A stretch of 64,000 bases of DNA from assembly GCA_023390335.1 (NCBI GenBank), contig JAEWCZ010000014.1, positions 1 to 64,000 on the forward strand, written 5' to 3'. Positions within the stretch are counted from its first letter, which is position 1, and the number at the start of each line of letters is the position of its first letter. The stretch comes from Bacillota bacterium. GTDB lineage: Bacteria > Bacillota > Clostridia > Acetivibrionales > DSM-1351. Positions 42,280 through 50,499 of this stretch are shown here, piece after piece. The position numbers and the translations under genes were made by a program. The notes below the pieces were generated by a model. It was given only the letters and a program-made list of their open reading frames with translations. It was not told where the DNA came from and searched no databases.

Positions 42280-43902
42280 ATGACAAAATCCTTGAGACTT
42301 ATTTCTTTACTGATAATTACAGGACTATTACTTTCATCATGTACTGTTAATCTAAATAAAAAATCAGCAAATCAGGTTGAGGATATTTATGAAGGTAAAT
42401 ACGATGTGTTAGACAAAGGCCCTGAAAACGGTGGATCTTTACGTCTTTTCAGTACACCGGTAGATACTCTTAATCCAATTCTAACAAAAAACCAGTATGT
42501 TCAAGATTTTTTGGGTTTGGTATTTGAAGGGCTTTATAAACTTGATGAAAAACAACAGCCTGTGCCTGTTTTAGCAGAAAGTGCAATTACTTCAGCCGAT
42601 GGATTAAAGCTTACAGTAACTTTAAAAAGTGGTATAAAATGGCATGATGGATTGACCCTACAAGCTGCTGATATAGTGTACACAATAAATAACATAATGG
42701 ATGCCAAGAACAGCAGCGTATATGCCGCGAGCTTACAGAATATCGCTGCTGTATCAGCAGGAAAAAATAATACTGTTATAATTACACTGAAAAAACCGGA
42801 TTCTTTAATGTTATACAGTATGACTTTCCCTGTGATACCAATGCATCCCAAGAAAAATCTTGCATCTGTTGGCACTGGGCCTTATGCATTAGTATCATAT
42901 AATGCAAAAACAGGGGTAAAACTAAAAGCCAATGAAGATTGGTGGAACAAAGAGAACAAAAGTGATACCGAAGTGACGACTCCCTATATCCAATCTGTAG
43001 AGGTAAAAATATTTCAGAATACTGGAAAAGCGACTAATGCCTTTCAGTCTAGGGATGTCGATGTGGTAACGGCTGATTATACTGAGTTTAAAAAGTATAT
43101 AGGTCGTACCGATATTTCGCTTAAACGCTATCCCGGCAACAACTACGAATTTCTATCGTTGAATATAACAAAAGGCCCAATGGCAAATAAAAATTTGAGA
43201 AATGCCGTGGCAGGCTTTATTGATAAGAAAAAGCTAGTGAATGCCGCGGCATGGGGTATAGCTGTGCCTGCTGAATTACCTCTTTTTCCTAACTCATGGA
43301 TAAATCAGCTTGTAAATATAGAGCAATATTCAGATATAAAGAAGGCAAAACAGATAATGACACAAAGCGGATATGTTCTGTCAAGAAATAAATATGTAAG
43401 CAAAACAAACAGTAAAGCACTGACATTAAAACTAATTGTTAATCAGGAAAATGCTTTGAGAGTAAACACTGCCAATGCTTTAGCCGCAGAGCTTTCTAAA
43501 AATGGAATAACTGTAGAGGTTGAAAAGCTTACTTGGGAGAATGTGCAAAACAGAATAAAATCCGGTGCGTATGATTTGGCTTTACTGGGGTACAAGATTT
43601 CGTCAAAACCGGATTTATCTTTTGCATATTCTACGGAGAACATTAATACAGGGCTTAACACGGCAAAATACAGCAATCCTGTGGTTGATGGGTATCTTCA
43701 ACAGATTTTAGCCCAACCCGACGTTGAAAAACAGAAGAGTTTATATACTGGTCTTTTAAAAACTGTTCTTGACGAACGGCCGTACATAGGTTTGTATTTT
43801 ATCAATGAGGGTGTAATGTGCAGTAAAAATATAAAAGGAGCTGTAAACCCCAGTGTATGGAGCAGCTATAATGATTTTTCACAGTGGTATGTACCGCAAT
43901 AA
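42280..43902 (+). CDS. Peptide/nickel ABC transporter substrate-binding lipoprotein (OppA/DppA type)
   Basis: A signal peptide with lipobox (LLLSSC, cysteine near residue 21) anchors this 540-residue protein on the outer face. The SBP family 5 fold is clear: LNPILTKNQYVQDFLGLVFE, then KLTVTLKSGIKWHDG and the C-terminal SYNDFSQW. It binds peptides, nickel chelates or similar solutes. No permease or ATPase gene is next to it, so it may work with a transporter elsewhere or act as a signalling sensor. It lies between pgeF and lspA. Confidence 0.9.
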   Translation: MTKSLRLISLLIITGLLLSSCTVNLNKKSANQVEDIYEGKYDVLDKGPENGGSLRLFSTPVDTLNPILTKNQYVQDFLGLVFEGLYKLDEKQQPVPVLAESAITSADGLKLTVTLKSGIKWHDGLTLQAADIVYTINNIMDAKNSSVYAASLQNIAAVSAGKNNTVIITLKKPDSLMLYSMTFPVIPMHPKKNLASVGTGPYALVSYNAKTGVKLKANEDWWNKENKSDTEVTTPYIQSVEVKIFQNTGKATNAFQSRDVDVVTADYTEFKKYIGRTDISLKRYPGNNYEFLSLNITKGPMANKNLRNAVAGFIDKKKLVNAAAWGIAVPAELPLFPNSWINQLVNIEQYSDIKKAKQIMTQSGYVLSRNKYVSKTNSKALTLKLIVNQENALRVNTANALAAELSKNGITVEVEKLTWENVQNRIKSGAYDLALLGYKISSKPDLSFAYSTENINTGLNTAKYSNPVVDGYLQQILAQPDVEKQKSLYTGLLKTVLDERPYIGLYFINEGVMCSKNIKGAVNPSVWSSYNDFSQWYVPQ

Positions 43903-43936
43903 TTAATATATTTTAAAGAATGAATGGAGGACAAAT

Positions 43937-44428
43937 ATGCTTTGGGCATTGATTATTATAGTGGGATTCGCAATTGATAGGTTAACAAAGGTTTGGGTGC
44001 TGGATAAAATTGTAGGTAATCCTATAACCGTAATTAAAGACTTTTTTTACATGAGGCATCTTGAAAATGAGGGTGCTGCTTTTAGTATTTTGCAGGGCAA
44101 AACGATTTTTCTTATTTTAATGGTATCCGTAGTATCTTTGGTCATATTATACTTTCTCATAAAGCATAAGCATAAATTTTTGCGTCTATCTTTGTCGCTT
44201 ATTCTAGGTGGCGCTATGGGAAATCTGTACGACAGGATTTTTAGTGACGGAAGCGTGGTAGATTTTCTGGAATTTCATTTTGGATCTTACGTTTTTCCAA
44301 CCTTTAATGTTGCGGATATATTAGTTGTAGTAGGAACAATTCTTCTTGCGATATATATATTATTCTTGTACAAGGAAGAAAAGCCTGAAACTGCTCAAAC
44401 AGAACAAGTTCAGGATGAAACAAAATAA
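43937..44428 (+). CDS. lspA: Lipoprotein signal peptidase LspA
   Basis: LspA cleaves the signal peptide of diacylated prolipoproteins in the membrane. Four membrane helices are seen. Conserved motifs are NEGAAF (residues 44-49), GNLYDR (95-100), VVDFLEF with catalytic Asp109 and FNVADI with Asp127. The C-terminal tail (about 18 charged residues) is longer than usual. The gene precedes the rluD-type gene, the conserved lspA-rluD order, and then the pyr operon. Confidence 0.95.
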   Translation: MLWALIIIVGFAIDRLTKVWVLDKIVGNPITVIKDFFYMRHLENEGAAFSILQGKTIFLILMVSVVSLVILYFLIKHKHKFLRLSLSLILGGAMGNLYDRIFSDGSVVDFLEFHFGSYVFPTFNVADILVVVGTILLAIYILFLYKEEKPETAQTEQVQDETK

Positions 44429-44458
44429 AACAAATCATACATGTTCACGGAGGTTGCT

Positions 44459-45373
44459 TTGAAAGAAATTATTTTGGAATGTGATACTGACGGAGTAAGA
44501 ATTGATTCTTGGCTTGCGGCCAATCTTGAAGATTATTCAAGATCCTATATACAGAAGCTCTGTCTTGATGGCAATGTTTGGGCGAATGGAGCACAGGTAA
44601 AGTCGAACTATAAAGTTAAGCCGGACGACAATATAAAAGTAAATGTTCCCGACGCTGAAATTCTTGATGTGGAACCGGAAGATATTCCTCTTGATATTGT
44701 ATATGAGGACAAGCACATTATTGTTATAAACAAACCAAAGGGAATGGTGGTACACCCTGCAGTAGGAAACTACTCAGGAACTCTGGTTAATGCCTTAATG
44801 AAACACTGCGGGGATAGCTTGTCTGACATAAACGGTGTTATAAGGCCTGGAATTGTGCATAGAATTGACAAAGATACATCAGGCTTACTTGTTGTAGCTA
44901 AAAGTAACATTGCGCATGAAAGACTCTCAGAGAAGCTTAAAACTCATGATATAAAAAGAGAGTACATTGCAATTGTTGATGGTATTATATATGAAAACAG
45001 TGGTAAGATAGACGCACCTATCGGAAGACATCCTGTTGAACGAAAGAAAATGTCTGTCAATACTGAAAATGGAAGAAATGCTGTTACGCACTTCAAGGTG
45101 CTGGAGAGATTCCCAAGTGCTACCTATTTAGAATTGAAACTTGAGACAGGAAGAACTCATCAGATAAGAGTGCATATGGCCTATATAAACCACCCTATAA
45201 TTGGGGATATGGTTTATGGCAGGAGAAAGCAAAAGTTTAAAACAAAGGGTCAGGTACTTCATGCATGGAGACTTTCGTTCCAACATCCTGTTACAGGTGA
45301 GGAGATGAAGTTTGAGACAGCTGTGCCGGAATATTTTCAAAGTATTTTAAGTCAATTGAGAGAAAATCTATAG
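44459..45373 (+). CDS. rluD: RluD-type pseudouridine synthase
   Basis: This about 304-residue enzyme makes pseudouridines in 23S rRNA. An S4 domain covers about residues 10-70 (RIDSWLAANLEDYSRSYIQKL), and the catalytic domain includes VHPAVGNYSGTLVNAL and RIDKDTSGLLVVAK with the catalytic aspartate, then LETGRTHQIRVHMAY. I chose TTG at 44459, 5 bases after CGGAGG (44448-44453); ATG at 44441 precedes that site and probably is not used. Its stop codon overlaps the -35 box of the pyr promoter. Confidence 0.93.
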   Translation: MKEIILECDTDGVRIDSWLAANLEDYSRSYIQKLCLDGNVWANGAQVKSNYKVKPDDNIKVNVPDAEILDVEPEDIPLDIVYEDKHIIVINKPKGMVVHPAVGNYSGTLVNALMKHCGDSLSDINGVIRPGIVHRIDKDTSGLLVVAKSNIAHERLSEKLKTHDIKREYIAIVDGIIYENSGKIDAPIGRHPVERKKMSVNTENGRNAVTHFKVLERFPSATYLELKLETGRTHQIRVHMAYINHPIIGDMVYGRRKQKFKTKGQVLHAWRLSFQHPVTGEEMKFETAVPEYFQSILSQLRENL

Positions 45374-45399
45374 ACAAGTAGTTATTGTTATGGTATTAT
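45371..45399 (+). promoter_or_regulatory. Promoter of the pyr operon
   Basis: TAGACA (45371-45376), a 17-base spacer and TATTAT (45394-45399) with an extended TG at 45391-45392 place the start near 45406. The -35 box includes the stop codon of the upstream gene. It lies directly before the PyrR-binding loop. Confidence 0.6.
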
Positions 45400-45418
45400 T
45401 TCTTGTAAAAAGAGAGTT

Positions 45419-45450
45419 ACCTTTAAATTAGTCCAGAGAGGCTATAAGGT
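45419..45450 (+). promoter_or_regulatory. PyrR-binding anti-antiterminator of the pyr attenuator
   Basis: AGTCCAGAGAGGCT (45430-45443) is the conserved PyrR-binding loop. It is closed by ACCTT (45419-45423) with AAGGT (45446-45450). UMP/UTP-bound PyrR is known to hold this structure, freeing a downstream terminator. The terminator is visible at 45515-45545. The antiterminator alternative was not worked out. Confidence 0.9.
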
Positions 45451-45514
45451 GAGATATTAAAATATACTTGCATTTATGTATAATCATCAAAGTATGGTTG
45501 TATTTGTATATGTT

Positions 45515-45545
45515 AAGCTTCTTGCCTTAGGCAGGAAGCTTTTTT
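45515..45545 (+). terminator. Attenuator terminator before pyrR
   Basis: AAGCTTCTTGCC (45515-45526) pairs with GGCAGGAAGCTT (45530-45541) with one wobble, followed by T6. It lies between the PyrR-binding loop and pyrR, as in Bacillus-type pyr attenuation. Confidence 0.9.
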
Positions 45546-45604
45546 AGTATTCAGGCAAAATTTATATTAAAATATATGCTGTTAAATTGAGAGGAGACGA
45601 CCTT

Positions 45605-46141
45605 ATGGGACATACCGTGTTAATGGATGAAAACGCAGTAGCAAGAGCTATAACAAGAATTTCCCACGAAATTATTGAAAAAAATAAGGGAGTAGACAAT
45701 CTGGTCTTAATTGGAATTCAGAGAAGAGGAGTTCCTCTTGCCGCCAGAATAGCAAACAAAATAAAGGATGTTGAGGGTAGGGAGATTCCAGTTGGAATTC
45801 TGGACATTACACTGTATCGTGATGATCTTAGCCTCTTAAATGAGCATCCAATTATAAACGGTACAGAAATAAACTTTGATATTGCAGGAAAAAAATTGGT
45901 TCTTGTTGATGACGTAATTTATACAGGAAGAACCGTAAGGGCTGCGATAGATGCACTTATGGATATTAACAGACCCAAAATGATTCAGCTTGCAGTACTA
46001 ATTGACAGAGGACATAGAGAGCTTCCAATAAGAGCTGACTATGTAGGGAAGAACGTACCAACATCAAGAAGTGAAATAGTACACGTTAATGTTTTTGAAA
46101 TTGACGGTTTAAATAATGTTACTATAACGGGTAAGGAATAG
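45605..46141 (+). CDS. pyrR: Pyrimidine operon attenuator PyrR
   Basis: PyrR is a UMP/UTP-responsive RNA-binding protein that promotes attenuation of the pyr operon; it also has uracil phosphoribosyltransferase activity. The PRPP motif is VLVDDVIYTGRTVRAAID near residues 100-115, and LIGIQRRGVPLA is the 5'-phosphate-contact region. At 178 residues it is standard. ATG at 45605 follows GAGGAG by 8 bases; a TTG at 45587 in frame overlaps that site. It autoregulates through the leader at 45419-45545. Confidence 0.96.
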   Translation: MGHTVLMDENAVARAITRISHEIIEKNKGVDNLVLIGIQRRGVPLAARIANKIKDVEGREIPVGILDITLYRDDLSLLNEHPIINGTEINFDIAGKKLVLVDDVIYTGRTVRAAIDALMDINRPKMIQLAVLIDRGHRELPIRADYVGKNVPTSRSEIVHVNVFEIDGLNNVTITGKE

Positions 46142-46154
46142 GAGAAATAGAAAT

Positions 46155-47096
46155 ATGAACTTGAAATCCAAAGATTTACTAGGACTGAGGGATATTTCGG
46201 CAGAAGAAATTGAGTATATTCTGAATACCGCCAAAACAATGAAATGTATTGTTACGTCAAACAATAAAAAAACAGCGCATCTACAGGGAAAATCAATCAT
46301 TACACTATTCTACGAAAACAGTACAAGAACAAGACTTTCATTTGAACTGGCTTCCAAATATATGGGAGCCAGCGCCGCAAACATATCCGCATCAAGCAGC
46401 AGTGTTCAAAAGGGTGAAACCTTAATAGACACTGGAAAAACAATTGACTCTATGGGCTCGGATATAATTATAATGAGGCATCCAATGTCAGGAGCACCTC
46501 ATCTTCTTGCTAAAAACGTAAAATCCTCAATAATAAATGCCGGGGACGGTATGAATGAACACCCCACACAGGCTTTGCTTGACATGTTTACAATACAGGA
46601 GAAAAAGGGTACATTAAAAGGCCTGAAGGTAGCAATTATAGGAGATATACTTCACAGCAGAGTTGCCAGAAGCAATATATGGGGGCTGACGAAAATGGGT
46701 GCAGAGGTTAATGTATCCGGGCCTGCAACACTGATGCCTCCTGAGATAGAAAAAATGGGTGTAAATGTTTTCAGTACAGTTCAAGAAGCAATGCTTGATG
46801 CTGATGTTGTTATGGGTCTCAGAATTCAACTGGAACGTCAGAAAAAAGGATTGTTCCCCACAATAAGGGAATACGCAAGATTCTTCGGAGTGGATGATAA
46901 AAGGTTAAAGCTTGCCAAGGAAGATGCAATAGTACTTCATCCGGGCCCTGTAAACAGAGGGGTTGAGCTTTCTACCTTAGTCGCTGACGGAGAACAGTCT
47001 TTCATAAATGAACAGGTAACTAATGGAGTTGCTGTGAGAATGGCACTGTTGTATCTACTAACAAGGAGGGGAACCGTCAATGAAGTTACTGATTAA
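46155..47096 (+). CDS. pyrB: Aspartate carbamoyltransferase catalytic subunit PyrB
   Basis: PyrB condenses carbamoyl phosphate with aspartate to carbamoyl aspartate. Motifs are FYENSTRTRLSFE for the carbamoyl phosphate site, DGMNEHPTQALLD and LHPGPVNRGVEL. The 313-residue size and the absence of pyrI suggest the unregulated trimeric class, controlled at the transcription level by PyrR. It starts 13 bases after pyrR and overlaps pyrC by 17 bases. Confidence 0.96.
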   Translation: MNLKSKDLLGLRDISAEEIEYILNTAKTMKCIVTSNNKKTAHLQGKSIITLFYENSTRTRLSFELASKYMGASAANISASSSSVQKGETLIDTGKTIDSMGSDIIIMRHPMSGAPHLLAKNVKSSIINAGDGMNEHPTQALLDMFTIQEKKGTLKGLKVAIIGDILHSRVARSNIWGLTKMGAEVNVSGPATLMPPEIEKMGVNVFSTVQEAMLDADVVMGLRIQLERQKKGLFPTIREYARFFGVDDKRLKLAKEDAIVLHPGPVNRGVELSTLVADGEQSFINEQVTNGVAVRMALLYLLTRRGTVNEVTD

Positions 47097-48366
47097 AAAC
47101 GGACACGTTCTGGACGCAAAAACCGGCTTGGACAGTGTAATCGATATATTAGCAGTGGATGGTATTATTCACGATATAGGAAGCGAAATAGATGAAACCG
47201 GTTGTGAAGTAATTGATGCTAAGGGTTTGTATGTAATCCCGGGTCTGGTTGATGCTCATTGTCACCTGAGAGACCCCGGTTATGAGTATAAGGAAGATAT
47301 CGAGACAGGAACAAGAAGTGCGGCAAAAGGCGGATTTACCTCAGTTGCTTGCATGCCCAATACTAACCCGGTGCTGGATAATGAAGCAATGGTAAAGTAT
47401 GTAATAAATAAAGCGAAGATCGACGGTATTGTAAACGTATTTCCAATTGGAGCTGTTTCCAAAGGGTTAAAGGGAGAGGAACTAAGTGAAATCGGTGAGC
47501 TCAAATTTGCAGGTGCCGTTGCACTTTCAGATGACGGCAGACCTGTCAACAACTCTTCATTAATGAAAAAGGCAATGCAATACGCCTCAATGTTTGATAT
47601 AACAATTATTTCACACTGTGAAGACCTTGACCTAGTAGACGAAGGGCTAATGAATGAAGGCTACCAATCATCAATCCTTGGGTTGAAAGGTAATCCTGCT
47701 CCTGCTGAAGAAGTAATGATTGCAAGGGATTTAATACTGGCAGAATACACAAAAGCAACAATTCACATAGCTCATGTGAGTACTGAGCTTGGAGTTGATT
47801 TAATAAGAAATGCTAAAAGAAGAGGTGTAAGAGTTACGGCAGAAACTTGCCCCCACTATTTTACACTCACTGACAGTGCATGTGAAGGGTTTAACACTAA
47901 TGCAAAGGTGAATCCTCCATTAAGGACGCAAAAGGATGTGGATGCAATAATTCAGGGTTTGAAGGACGGTACCATTGATATAATCTCTACAGACCATGCA
48001 CCCCATCATATAGATGAAAAAAATGTAGAATTCAAAATTGCGGCAAATGGAATGGTTGGCTTTGAAACAGCGTTTGCTTTGGCAATAACCTATCTTGTAA
48101 AACCCGGACATCTATCGCTAAAAGAGCTTGTGCAAAAAATGAGTTTTAACCCTTCGCAAATGTTGGGACTAAACAAAGGCACCATAGAAGTCGGCAAACT
48201 GGCTGACCTCATGATTTTTGACATAAATGAAGAATATAAGGTGGATATCAACAAATTTGAATCAAAAGGGAGAAATTCACCATTTAACGGATTTTTGCTG
48301 TACGGACAGCCCCAGTATACCATTGTGGGCGGAAGTCCAGTAGTCAGAAAAAAGGTACTGTTGTAA
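47080..48366 (+). CDS. pyrC: Dihydroorotase PyrC
   Basis: PyrC cyclises carbamoyl aspartate to dihydroorotate. It is of the class I type (428 residues): the metal site VDAHCHLRDPG, the FTSVACMPNT motif, the histidine ligands in ISHCEDL and HIAHVST, and the aspartate in STDHAPH are visible. The ATG lies inside the pyrB end behind AAGGAGGGG, suggesting coupled translation. No carboxylated lysine is required in this class. Confidence 0.95.
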   Translation: MKLLIKNGHVLDAKTGLDSVIDILAVDGIIHDIGSEIDETGCEVIDAKGLYVIPGLVDAHCHLRDPGYEYKEDIETGTRSAAKGGFTSVACMPNTNPVLDNEAMVKYVINKAKIDGIVNVFPIGAVSKGLKGEELSEIGELKFAGAVALSDDGRPVNNSSLMKKAMQYASMFDITIISHCEDLDLVDEGLMNEGYQSSILGLKGNPAPAEEVMIARDLILAEYTKATIHIAHVSTELGVDLIRNAKRRGVRVTAETCPHYFTLTDSACEGFNTNAKVNPPLRTQKDVDAIIQGLKDGTIDIISTDHAPHHIDEKNVEFKIAANGMVGFETAFALAITYLVKPGHLSLKELVQKMSFNPSQMLGLNKGTIEVGKLADLMIFDINEEYKVDINKFESKGRNSPFNGFLLYGQPQYTIVGGSPVVRKKVLL

Positions 48367-48431
48367 AAATTATTATGCATTGGGCTTTTGACTTAATATG
48401 TATTAGGAATTGCCCGGAAATGGAGATAAAA

Positions 48432-49370
48432 ATGTTTATTGACAGACTTATTGAGAGTATTCAAGAGAAGAATAATCCGACTGTTGTTGGTTTGGATCCC
48501 AAAATTGAATATGTGCCGGCTTTTATTAAAGAAAAAGCATTTAAGGAATACGGAAAAAACTTAAAGGGTGCATCAGAAGCAATTTTGAACTTTAATAAAA
48601 TGTTAATCGATTCAATATACGACGAGGTTCCGGCAGTTAAACCACAGTTGGCATACTATGAAATGTATGGAATCGACGGATTAATTGCTTTCGAGGAAAC
48701 CTGTAAATATGCAAAGAATAAGGGCTTGATTGTTATCGCAGACGGAAAGAGAAATGATATAGGCACAACTGCTGAGGCTTATTCAAAGAGTTTTCTTGGA
48801 GAAACAGAAATAGACGAGGGAATCAGACAGAAGGTTTTTGATGTAGATGCTCTTACAGTCAGTCCATACCTGGGAATTGATGGGATTAAACCTTTTATTC
48901 AGGACTGCACCAATTTTGACAAAGGAATATTCATACTGGTAAAGACATCCAATAAATCCTCCGGGCAGTTACAAGACCTTGTAACCGAACAGTGCAAAAG
49001 TATCTATGAAATAATGGCTGGATATGTACATGAATGGGGTAAACCTCTTACTGGAAAATACGGCTACAGTAGTGTGGGAGCGGTTGTGGGGGCAACATAC
49101 CCAAACCAGGCCAAATTGTTAAGGTCTATTATGAAAAATGCCTATATTCTTGTTCCGGGATACGGGGCACAGGGTGGAACAGCAAGAGATTGTGCAAATT
49201 CCTTCAACAGAGATGGACTTGGTGCAATTGTTAATGCTTCCAGAAGCGTAATTTGTGCATATAAATCAGATACATGGAAGAATGAATACACTGAAGAGAA
49301 GTTTGCGGAAGCTGCAAGAGCAGAAGTACTGAGAATGAAGGAAGATTTGAACACTGCACTTGGCAGATAA
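48432..49370 (+). CDS. pyrF: Orotidine 5'-phosphate decarboxylase PyrF (type 2)
   Basis: PyrF decarboxylates OMP to UMP, the last step of the pathway. This is the longer type 2 subfamily (312 residues). The catalytic Lys-Asp array lies in VIADGKRNDIGTTAEAY. The phosphate loop is VPGYGAQGGTARD. ATG at 48432 follows TGGAGAT by 5 bases; upstream in-frame starts lie in the gap after pyrC without a site. Here it precedes carA rather than ending the operon as in Bacillus. Confidence 0.93.
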   Translation: MFIDRLIESIQEKNNPTVVGLDPKIEYVPAFIKEKAFKEYGKNLKGASEAILNFNKMLIDSIYDEVPAVKPQLAYYEMYGIDGLIAFEETCKYAKNKGLIVIADGKRNDIGTTAEAYSKSFLGETEIDEGIRQKVFDVDALTVSPYLGIDGIKPFIQDCTNFDKGIFILVKTSNKSSGQLQDLVTEQCKSIYEIMAGYVHEWGKPLTGKYGYSSVGAVVGATYPNQAKLLRSIMKNAYILVPGYGAQGGTARDCANSFNRDGLGAIVNASRSVICAYKSDTWKNEYTEEKFAEAARAEVLRMKEDLNTALGR

Positions 49371-49394
49371 ATAATAAGACACAGAGGTGAAAAT

Positions 49395-50477
49395 ATGAAG
49401 GCTTTTTTATTACTGGAAGATGGCACGATATTCGAAGGTAACAGCTTCGGGATGGAAGGAAAGGTAGTTGGAGAGGTGGTTTTTAACACAGGTATGACAG
49501 GCTATCAGGAAGTTTTGACAGACCCGTCCTACTGCGGACAGATAGTATGTATGACTTACCCCTTGATAGGCAACTACGGTGTAAATATAGATGATATTGA
49601 ATCCTTGAAACCTCAGGTAAAGGGTTTTATAGTGAGGGAGCTTTGTAAAACTCCTAGTAACTGGAGATCAATTGAAACACTGAATGAATACTTAAAAAGA
49701 AATGAAATAACAGGTCTTGAAGGTATTGATACAAGAGCATTAACTAGAATTTTGCGTGACAATGGTACAATGAAAGGTACCATAATTACGGCTGAACAGT
49801 TGGAGAATATACAGGAAGAACTAACAAAGGTAAGCGGTTATACTGTGAGCAATCCGGTACTACAAGTAACTACACCTGAAATAAAGCACTACAATGGAGA
49901 GGGCTATAAAATAGCACTTCTGGATTACGGCTTGAAACAAAATATAGTAAGATCATTATTAAACAGAGGCTGCGAAGTTCATGTTTTTCCTGCCACAGCA
50001 ACAGCGGATGAAGTTTTGGGAATAGAACCGGATGGAATAATGCTTTCTAACGGACCCGGGGACCCAAAGGATTGTCAGTTCCAAATAGATACAATTAAAA
50101 ATCTTATCGGTAAAAAGCCAATGTTCGGAATTTGTCTGGGGCATCAGTTGACAGCATTAGCTAACGGAGCCAATACTGTAAAACTTAAATACGGACATAG
50201 GGGTTGTAACCATCCTGTAAAAGATATAGAAAAGGATCTTACCTATATTACTTCTCAAAACCACGGTTACACAATTGTTGAAGAATCACTTGATAGAGAA
50301 ACCATGACTGTAAGTCATATAAATATGAATGACGGAACTATCGAAGGTATTAAGTACAAAAATGCTCCGCTTTTCACTGTGCAATTTCACCCGGAAGCAT
50401 CACCGGGGCCGGGCGATACAGCATATTTGTTCGACGAGTTCATTAAAATGATAGATTATTCTAAAAATAGTTTATAA
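49395..50477 (+). CDS. carA: Carbamoyl phosphate synthase small chain CarA
   Basis: CarA is the glutaminase subunit supplying ammonia to CarB. The N-terminal domain contains TGYQEVLTDPSYCGQIV and the C-terminal class I glutamine amidotransferase has the nucleophile in FGICLGHQ, with the His-Glu pair in VQFHPEASPGP. At 360 residues it is standard. It is tightly linked to carB (22 bases). Confidence 0.96.
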   Translation: MKAFLLLEDGTIFEGNSFGMEGKVVGEVVFNTGMTGYQEVLTDPSYCGQIVCMTYPLIGNYGVNIDDIESLKPQVKGFIVRELCKTPSNWRSIETLNEYLKRNEITGLEGIDTRALTRILRDNGTMKGTIITAEQLENIQEELTKVSGYTVSNPVLQVTTPEIKHYNGEGYKIALLDYGLKQNIVRSLLNRGCEVHVFPATATADEVLGIEPDGIMLSNGPGDPKDCQFQIDTIKNLIGKKPMFGICLGHQLTALANGANTVKLKYGHRGCNHPVKDIEKDLTYITSQNHGYTIVEESLDRETMTVSHINMNDGTIEGIKYKNAPLFTVQFHPEASPGPGDTAYLFDEFIKMIDYSKNSL

Positions 50478-50499
50478 AAGAAGCTGGAGGATATAACAC

